Assembly (NCBI GenBank): GCA_054661495.1
Contig: BAAFSQ010000112.1
Location: forward strand, 1 to 29,706
DNA length: 29,706 bases
Reading direction: 5' to 3'
DNA from: Zygophlyctis sp. KS116
Taxonomy: Eukaryota > Chytridiomycota
The notes beneath the pieces were generated by a model. The model was not told where the DNA came from. It did not search any database and saw only the letters and a program-made list of their open reading frames with translations. The translations under genes and the position numbers were made by a program. This document shows, one piece after another, positions 22,332 through 29,706 of this stretch. How positions within the stretch are numbered: the stretch's first letter is position 1; each line of letters begins with the position of its first letter.

Positions 22332-22393
22332 AATAAAAAAGGATTCAGACAAAATTCAATACGCTTCTATAATGATTTATAAGTGAATGTAAT

Positions 22394-22915
22394 TTAGAAT
22401 CCACAAGAAAAACTGCCACACAAAATGGTATCCCATGAAAAGAAAGAACTGCCTTTTGGGGCATTAGCTAGAGCAATCTTCTCTGCAATTTTTGGATTGT
22501 ATTTTTGTCTATTTTTTTTATGGACTATATTTCCTTTTGGGATTATTCCTTTATTGCTATTTGGGATTTCTTGGATGGTTGGATTGGGATCAACTGATAC
22601 ATGTCTATTAGTGTTTTTGACAGCGTTTGGTGACTTTAGAATTGAGCGGAGAGTTCTTTGAGTTGGTGGAGTTTGCTGAACATGTTTAACTCCAATAAAC
22701 TTGCCGGTTAAAGGATCATAAACTTTAAACATGTTTGATCCTGGAGCCGTTGGCGGATTGAATGAATTGTGAGAATCAGGAAGTCCACTACCTTTGATCG
22801 TTGACTGTGCGGTGTCAACAAGTTCATCCCCTTGGCGAATGATACTCTTTATCATTCCGAATGGAGCACTAAGCACAACTGAAGAGTAAAGGATGCAATG
22901 TAAAATAAAAATCAT
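22394..22915 (-). CDS. Secreted protein O, disordered, one ILK-IP motif (173 aa)
   Basis: Not assigned to a known family. It has a signal peptide (MIFILHCILYSSVVLSA, cut about residue 17), then a Pro/Ser/Asn-rich low-complexity body and a C-terminus with FFSWDTILCGSFSCGF. At about residues 89-121 it carries a motif (RSILK ... KNTNRHVSVD ... IQEIPN) found twice in the neighbouring gene P, and the signal peptides also align (SSVVLSAPFG versus SSLVFSASFG). Candidate secreted effector or surface peptide; that is inference. It converges on RAD1, with 62 nt between stops. Part of its 3' end is duplicated at 23916-24090. Confidence 0.7.
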   Translation of the reverse strand: MIFILHCILYSSVVLSAPFGMIKSIIRQGDELVDTAQSTIKGSGLPDSHNSFNPPTAPGSNMFKVYDPLTGKFIGVKHVQQTPPTQRTLRSILKSPNAVKNTNRHVSVDPNPTIQEIPNSNKGIIPKGNIVHKKNRQKYNPKIAEKIALANAPKGSSFFSWDTILCGSFSCGF

Positions 22916-23158
22916 TTTGTAACAAGTCTTGCGGCATGTTGTTGGCGCTCTTATGCAAGGGACGGCATGAGGCGGCGACCTTATTGATACTATATCAGTC
23001 GGACAAGTTATAAATTCAGAATAAGCATTACTTCTATTGATACTGTAAATAAAATAACTTATGAAAATGAAAAAGACAAACTTGTTCTGTAATGTTAAAA
23101 TTATAAAAGAGCCGCAAAAAGGGATGGATCCATCCTAGTGTGAGCTTTTCCTCTTGCA
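22916..23158. promoter_or_regulatory. Region upstream of secreted gene O, with TGTCCGA motif
   Basis: The 243 nt between genes O and P hold a GC-richer patch (GGCATG/GGCGGC, 22930-22980) and TCGGACA at 22999-23005 (sense TGTCCGA for gene O, 84 nt before its ATG). No gene is seen. Confidence 0.3.
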
Positions 23159-23788
23159 TTACCAGTTTAATTCTTTAGTTTTGTGAATTTGGTGATTCTT
23201 TCTTTGAGGAATAAGTCGGATTTCCAAATCAGTTGAAAATGTCGCATGTTTTTCAGTGTTTTTGTCTGACTTGGAAGCCTTTAGAATAGACTGGACATGT
23301 TGTATTGGCGGAGAATCGGTATCAGATCCAGAAAAGGGTGCACGGTATGGGCCCTGATGTGGTGCAGGCAGTTCTCCCGGCAGTACAGTGGACCTGGGAA
23401 CTCTTTGAGGTCGATTTCTAGTAAGTTTCAAAAGATTGTGATATCGAGGGATCACTCTGACTCCATAGTCAGCAGAAAATGTTACTTGTTTTCTTGTTTT
23501 CTCCCCAGTATTGTATGTCCGAAGAATTGAAGGCGGTAACGTCCTTTGATGCGGTGCATGTAAATCAAAGGAGGACTCATCAGGAGAGCCATGCGACATC
23601 CTTGAAGGTAGCTGAGTGTCTGAAGATTCCAATCTATTTCTCAAAGGAGGATTGCTGGGTTTAATAGGGGGTGGTATTGCGATCAGTTTTCCAGATGCTT
23701 CATCGATGTCAAAGTACTTTATTCCCCAGCCAAAGGAGGCACTAAACACTAAAGAAGAGTGTAGTAAGGCAAAGAAGATCTGTTTCAT
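23159..23788 (-). CDS. Secreted protein P, disordered, two ILK-IP motifs (209 aa)
   Basis: The start is placed at the ATG at 23788 because it opens a clean signal peptide (MKQIFFALLHSSLVFSASFG); an upstream in-frame ATG at 23854 would bury it. The body is Pro/Ser/Arg-rich and disordered. Two copies of a roughly 33-residue unit are visible: PSILR ... KTRKQVTFSADYGVRVIP and QSILK ... KNTEKHATFSTDLEIRLIP. Consensus: SIL[KR], six or so residues, [NK]TxK, V/A-T-F-S-x-D, then R-x-IP. The RKQVTF part resembles a protein-phosphatase-1 docking pattern ([RK]x[VI]xF), which would need contact with a cytosol. Paralog of gene O; no known family recognised. Confidence 0.7.
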   Translation of the reverse strand: MKQIFFALLHSSLVFSASFGWGIKYFDIDEASGKLIAIPPPIKPSNPPLRNRLESSDTQLPSRMSHGSPDESSFDLHAPHQRTLPPSILRTYNTGEKTRKQVTFSADYGVRVIPRYHNLLKLTRNRPQRVPRSTVLPGELPAPHQGPYRAPFSGSDTDSPPIQHVQSILKASKSDKNTEKHATFSTDLEIRLIPQRKNHQIHKTKELNW

Positions 23789-23915
23789 TATTATGAAGGA
23801 AGTTCCAGTGCTTGCCGCATCAGCGGCATGTGGTTTTAAATTCTGATGTCTCAAAATTCAGCCTAAAATCTGGATTTAATATTAATGCTCAAACAATATT
23901 AATCAAGCATTCCAG

Positions 23916-24190
23916 TAATGGACCTACGGATTGCATCAATGACATCTTTTCAAAAAAAGGATTCTGACAAAATTCAATACGTTGGAAAATGATTTATAAC
24001 TTAAAAACAATTTGTTCAGATTTAGAATCCACAAAATAGAAATTAAATCCCATGAAAAGAAAGTAATATCTTTTGGGCCATTAGCGATGTGTTTCTGGAT
24101 ACCCTGTTCGGGAACATTTAGATATTTGCGTTGGAGTTGTTCTAGATATTTGCGTTGGAGTGGAACTTGTGTCAAGTGTATCATTTTTAA
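23916..24190 (-). pseudogene. Duplicated RAD1 3' end plus remnant of a third O-like secreted gene
   Basis: Positions from about 23916 to 24090 match 22298-22470: first the last RAD1 codons (TTGCATCAAT...), then AAAGGATTC[AT]GACAAAATTCAATACG, then the 3' end of gene O. On the minus strand the O-like tail reads IANGPKDITFFSWD against LANAPKGSSFFSWD in gene O. The N-terminal part with the signal peptide is missing. A 24-nt tandem repeat (period GATATTTGCGTTGGAGT..., 24119-24161) interrupts it. Confidence 0.8.
24119..24161. repeat. 24-nt imperfect tandem repeat, about 1.8 units
   Basis: GATATTTGCGTTGGAGT recurs at 24121 and 24145. It lies in the decayed O-like tail and adds the repeated QRKYLE/QRKYLN reading on the minus strand. 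Confidence 0.85.
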
Positions 24191-24978
24191 AATCCTTTAT
24201 GATTTACCAGTGATGTGAGATTGATTTGAGTGCAAGTTTAAATCTTGATTATGCGGAAAATCCTTCAATAAATATGATTTAATTTGTCCATTACCGTCTT
24301 CAAAAGGACCTGCTTCCAAGAGTAATGTAGCTGTAGCACAAGTTATTGTATATGCTGTAACGTTTCATCTGCTCAGATAATGCGTTTCATTCAAAGATTT
24401 CAACCGAGGGCGTGTAAATCTAGAAAGGAAGATCGAAATATTCGTATGCGCCGATAATGCATTATGATAATATGCCATTAGATTTCGAAATTCTTAAAGA
24501 TGGGTTTATCAAAGGTAAATCAATTCCACTGTATGATGATTTTTTTACTTGTGGACCCCTGAAGCTTCCAGGAATCTACTACTAATGGCCGGAGCTGCTG
24601 AAGTGGATGTTTTAAGATGTTTTTGTACTGTTGATTCATTTTGTTATAGTTTCTATGAACGTATAAATGATTTATCAAACAAGGAATCGTTTAAATTACA
24701 AAAGCAGTCTGATCACAAAAGAACATCTTTCTTGGATAGGTCAGACGAATATGAAAGAAAGGCCCATGAATTCGTACCACACGATATACTTTGGTTATAA
24801 TGTCTTTCGAAAATGGTCTTGTGTAACAACTGAATGCACCCCGTTTGCTTAATGTCCGAAATAAATTGAGTGTTGAGTGAACTTGGGAAAAGCGCATAGT
24901 ATTCATGGAATTTAAGAAGCAGTAAAACAACTTATAATTCCTTAAATTTCAGACTAGACATTTCTTTCCTTGCTCCAA
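24191..24978. other. Region without recognisable gene
   Basis: Only short open frames, such as 24549-24800 on the plus strand, which I cannot match to a family. TGTCCGA occurs at 24853-24859 without an intact gene downstream. It sits between the O-like remnant and a nuclease remnant, so decayed accessory DNA is the best reading. Confidence 0.4.
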
Positions 24979-25240
24979 CTAAAAACATTGGCAGTTGGAA
25001 AGATCATCAACATACTTATTTTCAATAATTTGCTGCAAAGCCTTTTCAGCATCCATTTCAAGACTGTCTTTACTGATTGACTTTATGACCTCGAAAACTA
25101 TAGCTTTTTTGAGCTTTTGAAATTCAATTCTGACATCATAACGACCATGTCCAGATTCTTTGTTGGATGATACTATCATGTCTTCAGCACCGTAAAATGT
25201 TGTGAAGAAACATCCAAAGTAGTTTCATGGATGACGCATC
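24979..25240 (-). pseudogene. Remnant of an AAA-ATPase-like / PD-(D/E)XK nuclease (DUF1703-type) protein, C-terminal part
   Basis: The minus strand reads FFTTFYGAEDMIVSSNKESGHG followed by RYDVRIEF, KKAIVFEVIKS and AEKALQQIIENKY. That order (SNRESGxGRYD, then IxEFK, then AAxxALxQIxxKKY) is the signature of the PD-(D/E)XK C-terminal domain attached to AAA-ATPase-like domains (PF08011/PF09820 group). The catalytic Asp of GRYD is kept, but the Lys expected two residues after the FE is replaced (FEVIK), and stops flank both ends. No ATPase domain is seen upstream on the minus strand. These proteins occur in bacteria and some fungi and are often multicopy. Confidence 0.65.
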
Positions 25241-25302
25241 ATAAGAATGGCATACTTTGATAGCCGACTGGAAATGTTGACCAGTTTGACTCAACTGTAA
25301 CG

Positions 25303-25370
25303 TTTTACAGTCTCTTTTAATTTTTGTCTGTTTAAAAACTGTTTAAAGGCAATTTTAAATTCATAGAAAT
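25303..25370 (+). pseudogene. Second RAD1 fragment
   Basis: About 68 nt, roughly 90% identical by eye to 22069-22136 inside RAD1 exon 2 (TTTTACAGTCTCTTTTAATT and onward), reading FTVSFNFCLFKNCLKA. It ends in a stop codon. It lies 3 kb from the gene and 1.3 kb from the other RAD1-derived piece. Confidence 0.85.
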
Positions 25371-26279
25371 AACCCTTTAAAATTGCCTTACTAACTCCGA
25401 GTCTGAATGTTCTTTTTTTGCAAAGGATTTATGGAATTTTAGATTAATAAAGCTTTTAATGATACCAAATATCTTTGTTGCATATAGTAAAAAGCAGTAC
25501 TTGAAATTCAGGTCCAAATGGAAGGAAATTTGTTTTGCAGATAAAGTTTTGATACCATACTATGCTGATAAATTATCAATAACTCTTTTCAATAACGTAT
25601 CATGTGCGGTTGAATGGCAATATATTCCCTAATCAGTCAACTGCTTGCCTTAATCTTTTTATGGAATTCCTAAAGACATTGATCCTAGTCTAGTATTTTC
25701 AGAGGGAAAATAGTGATTTTCATATGGTAGATCTTAATTCCATCTTTGTTTTGGTATCCATTTAGCTAGAGCATGGATAAAATGATTCATCATTTCTAAT
25801 TTCATATCACTCTTGCCTGTGTAATGCTTGGAGTATTCTTACTGGACCTAAGTTGATGGATCTTTACAAATGACGGATGTATCAACAATTAGCATGTTCA
25901 CGTTGGATATTAAGTAGCGGCCACTTTGTATATTTTAGTACTTTGTTATCCACGCAGTTCTAATGGAGGATTGATAATTTACGAGATGTTAATATTCATT
26001 GAATTATAATTTATGAGATATTAAAAGAGAATATTGTAGACACGCACTAGCCATTTGTGCAAAATAATTGTACGATAGGATTATTGTCTTAACTCTCCGA
26101 ATTGTAATCGACGTGGATGTCGATATACACATTAAAGTGATCGTAATCGACCACAAAGTAATGGACCTACATGTTCCATTTGCGAACGTCCAGGTCACTA
26201 ATGTTTTGACCGTCGACAATAGGAAAACGGCGAGAAAAAAGAAATAAAAGACTTATCTTCTTCGCTCGATCCTTTTAAA
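25371..26279. other. Region without recognisable gene
   Basis: AT-rich and full of stops in all frames. A short palindrome (ATCGACGTGGATGTCGAT, 26107-26124) and paired phrases (TTGATAATTTACGAGAT / ATAATTTATGAGAT near 25970-26020) are present. I looked for a long terminal repeat and primer-binding site ahead of the retroelement and could not establish either. Confidence 0.4.
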
Positions 26280-26600
26280 ATGAGTCCACAAAAAAGTGTT
26301 ACCACATATCCAGTCCTTATAGTAGCTCGGTCCAGTCAGGATTCCCCTGTATTTGTTGTACTACAGCTAAGTAAAGTCAATGTTATTACCTCCATGGACA
26401 CAGGAGCCGCAGTCAACTATATATCTAAAAAGTTATGGGAAAGTCTGAAGATGTTACTCAATGTCACAATAGCAGAAGCTCCAAGAGTAAAAGTCTTCGT
26501 TATCGACCAGCTGAATCAAGACTGTATCCTTGGTTATCCAGCCATGAGACGTCCTCAATTGCTCACAGAAATTGTTAATTTTACTCTCTTAATGGACGCA
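26280..26600 (+). mobile_element. Gypsy-like retroelement aspartic protease fragment
   Basis: The open frame from 26280 contains the protease active site MDTGAAVNYISKKLW and, further on, DCILGYPAM, the two conserved strands of Ty3/gypsy retropepsins. From about 26600 the match changes to a copia-type Gag in a shifted frame. No gypsy reverse transcriptase follows, so this is a fragment of a different element from the copia remains beside it. Confidence 0.6.
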
Positions 26601-28080
26601 AACGTTGAAGAGAGTCTTCTTACCTTAACTTCTCGTTATTTAATTCAATTACTTCTGATGGGTTATCTGGTAGCAATCTCTCTCTAATGTTACTTTTCGT
26701 CAAACCACCTAATGAACTTCTTTCAGTTCGATCTGAATTAATGCAGAATAAGTCTACTTCTTTTGACTCTGCAAAATTACGAGTTCTACAAGAACTCCGA
26801 AACTTTAAATACAAAGAAAATGATACTACTTCTGCTCTCCTGACACTAGTTAAACTATGTAATAAGCACAAAACTAGAGCAAGTAAGCAGTATCCCATTG
26901 ATCGATGTTTTGGTTGTCATCTACATCTTAAACTTGTGTGCACTTCTTGTGAGGATGCTGGATTTAAAGATTTTTATCATCAAGCTGGCTCTTACAGATG
27001 CTCGCAAAATAAACGATTAAAGACTACTCGTGTCTTCCTCCGGATTCTGAGTGGTTTCTCGACTCCGGTTGTACACAACATATGACAGGGGGGACTGCAC
27101 ATTGTACTAGCCTTAAACCTGGCTCTGTTCTCTTCTGGCATCGGATCTCTGAAATAAGGAAATTTACAGCTTACTTATTTATTACTGTGTCAGTCATCTG
27201 TTCCGAATCTTCTATCTGTCAGTACCCTGGCTAATCGCGGCTATGTCACAATTTTTGATGATAAAGGATCTATTACGATTCCTCAGTCTGAAGATTTACT
27301 TTTTTTGCTGGAACAGTTAAAATATACATTAATAATTAATACTCGTTTAAACAAAATTTTTTAGGGTAAGGGTTATGGTTTTTACCCTAACCTACTGTTT
27401 GTCCTGGTGAATTATTTGAAGCCGATTATCAAGGCCCCTTTTATACGATCTCTTATGATTCTAAAAATGGCAATGTCAAATTTGTCGATGTAGCTACCAA
27501 GTATGTCTTCATTAAGTGCCTACATGGAAAAAAATCTTAAGATATTGCTAATTTTTTAAAACGATTCATAATCAACTTAAAACCCGATACAATCTCAGCT
27601 GTCTCAGAACTGATGGTGGAACAGAATTTCAAGTTTAATTGTCAATTTATTTGCAACAAGAGGGTATTATGCACCAATTAGGTGATGCTTATAAGCATCA
27701 TCAGCCAGCCTGTGCGGAAAGATCTCATCGTAGTATTTTGGAAAAGGCTCGTTCTATTTTACTCGCATCTAAATTGCCAGCTACTTTTTATACTGCTGCA
27801 CTTGAATACGCCACAAATATTGTTAATCGTATCCCACGAATGGGCCAGTCTAAGTCACCATACGAGCTGCTTTTTGTTTCTGCACCCAGTATTACTGACT
27901 TTATACCTTTTGGTTCAATTGCATATGCTGATGATCCTCTTAAAAGCCGAACCAATAAATTAAACTCCTCCGGTACTAGATGTCGTTTCCTGGGATATGG
28001 TAATGTTTATTGTCAAACTACAACTCACAAAAGCTATACGTTGTTGCGAGAAGATACTCACAAGATTACTTAATCTTCAG
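26600..28080 (+). mobile_element. Degenerate Ty1/copia element: Gag end, protease, integrase; no reverse transcriptase seen
   Basis: In order: a Gag-like stretch (RSELMQNKS, a Cys-rich patch near 26908-26950), the copia protease motif WFLDSGCTQHMTG (DSG at 27061-27069), a pre-integrase piece (NLLSVSTLANRGY), then the integrase core with its acidic triad: Asp at 27424, Asp of TDGGTEF at 27612 and Glu of CAERSH at 27717. The integrase C-terminal part (KARSILLAS, SPYELLF, SSGTRCRFLGYG) follows to about 28073. The reading changes frame several times and has internal stops, for example just after TDGGTEF. No reverse transcriptase (YVDD-type) or RNase H is readable downstream, so it is dead and 3'-truncated. 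Confidence 0.85.
27361..27390. repeat. Inverted repeat with telomere-like TTAGGG arms
   Basis: TTAGGGTAA (27361-27369) and TTACCCTAA (27382-27390) are perfect 9-bp arms around a 12-nt loop that itself contains GGGTTA. It lies inside a roughly 90-nt stretch (27302-27392) that does not match copia and replaces the zinc-binding part expected before the integrase core. Confidence 0.8.
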
Positions 28081-29706
28081 ATGTAAACTTGGATTCAAAT
28101 GCCGAACGAACAGCTTTTCCTGATGATACTGTTTGTAACACCTTTGACCCCTGGTAGCTTTAATCTTCAGACATGATTTTATAAACAACAATTTGAAGTC
28201 TTTGAAGCTTTTCCAAATGTTTGATGGCATATCAATAGATTCAATAACTGATTCTATGAAAGTGCCGATTATTCATTATTGCTATGATTTGCAACCTGTT
28301 ACCGTTTTGCGAAATCAACTACCATTTTTTAGAGCGTATGCCATGACTGAAAGGTTTTTTAAGGCCCCTAGATCATTCTTGTCGCAGAAACCAAGCACTC
28401 AAGTATTGAAGTTACGGATTTAATATCTGGGAAGGATTTATAAAGCCATTATTTACAAATCAGAGTTAGATTCTTTTAATCTTTCAGTAATTGTCTCATT
28501 TTCAATGATCCATATAAAATTGTCATTTAGTCTGAACGACAACTGATATTCGTAATAATCTGGCAGACATTCAACTGCAATGAAAATGGTACACAATCCA
28601 TCATGTTTTTTGTTCCTATCTGCGTCAGATGTGGTGACTAAGTAAAATCAAGACTGACCAGCTTGGTTTGAAGGGTTAGGTTAGAAAGTAGCCTAAGTTT
28701 CCCAAAAATCTTTTTGAATCAAATGAGACTTGAAAAGGCATATTTCATCAATGCGTCAAAATCAGTGAACTTATTAGGAAAATAGGAAGAGACAAGCTCG
28801 GACAAAATGAGTCTTTCCAAGATAAACCAATAAGGTACGCTGGTTGGTAAATTAGGCAGTAATATAGTTTCAAGAATTACTAATCCCAAGCCTATGGACC
28901 GAAAGCATTTTCGAACAAATTTTAATTTATTTAAAGAATCATTTGATATAGAACTGCACTCATCCATCATGAAGATACTTGCCCCTGATGAATTTCAGAA
29001 CCGTGTCTGCTTTACCATCAAATCTCGAATATATTTGCAACTTTGAGGGCAAATATCACATGAGTTGAAGCAAAATTATTAATTAATTCGTAAATAAACC
29101 CAGACACGGATAGTTTTTCTCGATACAGAGAAACACAATTTGGAGATGCAGCATCTCATAGTATAAAGCCTGATCAGTCGACAAATAATAATGAACTACT
29201 TGTAAAATTGCGGTAAATTTTTTATTTTTTATCACCGCTGGACTCTTTTGTCAAAATCGGACGAGCTGGTACCATCTTGTTCAACAATCGATAGAGATAC
29301 CAAACTTTGTATAGAGTGAGATAAAATATATGAAACGTAAAGTACCAAATTATAGGTAAGGCTTAGGCTATAAGAGATTTATGATACTTTTCTAATTTAG
29401 CGGATTTATCCGGACCATTATCTGAAAATGCTCTTTGAGAGAAAGATAATAAAGTTTTTTAGTCTTTAAGTGATTGTTTGTCTAAACTTTCATAAATATG
29501 ATGTGAGTGTATTGCATATAAAAAAAATATGTGAGCTTAATCGACCGAAAATATTTTTCATGACGTAGGTTCAACTCTCAAGCAAATTTTATTTTTCAAC
29601 TTTCAACTTTCGGAATATTTAAATTATATTAGGAACATTTAATTACAGCTGATTGGTCAAATTTAAAAATTACGTCATTCTAATAACAAAACGCGATTTT
29701 TGAGGT
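28081..29706. other. Region without recognisable gene
   Basis: Stop-rich on both strands. The longest frames are 28193-28423 (plus) and 28719-28970 (minus, about 83 codons, hydrophobic in the middle); neither gives a family I recognise. A minus-strand run near 28500-28630 reads about 50 codons (HDGLCTIFIAVECLPDYYEY) without a match. Probably decayed mobile or accessory DNA. Confidence 0.4.

Noticed and set aside
25895-26230. 5' long terminal repeat of the copia element
   Set aside because: No matching 3' copy, target-site duplication or primer-binding site could be found by eye.
28719-28970. ATPase domain belonging to the PD-(D/E)XK remnant
   Set aside because: No Walker motif or family pattern is readable; resemblance was only in hydrophobicity.

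Overview
ORGANISM. This is an AT-rich nuclear fragment from a eukaryote with very small spliceosomal introns. I could place about 60 introns by reading frames through conserved proteins, and all are 24-33 nt (donor mostly GTA, acceptor TAG, AAG or CAG). Standard stop codons are used. The gene set (FTR1-type iron permease, ABCG half-transporter, triple-repeat paladin, PLOD-like glycosyltransferase, TBP, MCM4, TAF8, RAD1, IMP3, CMC2-like, DJ-1) fits an early-diverging fungus or close holomycotan relative. That placement is inference, not proof.

LAYOUT. (1) 1-2207 and 6339-7977, minus strand: three paralogous secreted LRR genes (A, B, C). Each has a signal peptide, a Cys-rich N-terminal cap, plant-type LRRs encoded one per 72-nt exon, and a Cys-rich C-terminal domain. 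Gene A has lost its start and has a frameshift. A roughly 0.6-kb block (795-1388 / 6122-6714) is duplicated; it carries the 5' end of the ribosome-biogenesis gene IMP3, so the copy direction can be read. (2) 2458-6173: a four-CBS protein, FTR1, DJ-1 (plus strand) and IMP3 (minus strand). (3) 8161-12505, minus: one 13-exon gene for a 1340-residue protein with three paladin/PTP-like phytase repeats, each with an intact CX5R loop. (4) 12774-14850, plus: a PLOD-like glycosyltransferase, TBP and a twin-CX9C protein. (5) 14852-20064, minus: MCM4 (16 exons, 905 aa) and an ABCG half-transporter (627 aa). (6) 20294-22331: a small unknown gene and TAF8 (minus), head-to-head with RAD1 (plus); the TAF8 and RAD1 starts overlap. 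(7) 22394-23788, minus: two small secreted paralogs sharing a 33-residue motif. (8) 23.9-29.7 kb: decayed DNA with duplicated pieces of RAD1 and of the secreted gene, a PD-(D/E)XK nuclease remnant, a gypsy-like protease fragment and a degenerate Ty1/copia Gag-PR-IN block without recognisable reverse transcriptase.

CONNECTIONS. The first 22 kb is dense housekeeping DNA: 1 nt separates the CMC2-like gene from MCM4, and TAF8 and RAD1 overlap at their starts. The LRR and small secreted families look like fast-evolving surface or secreted repertoires that grow by local duplication and leave debris. A 7-mer, TGTCCGA/TCGGACA, recurs far more than expected and lies just upstream of several start codons; it may be a promoter element. 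No tRNA, rRNA or CRISPR was seen. All exon models were built by hand and none has RNA support.
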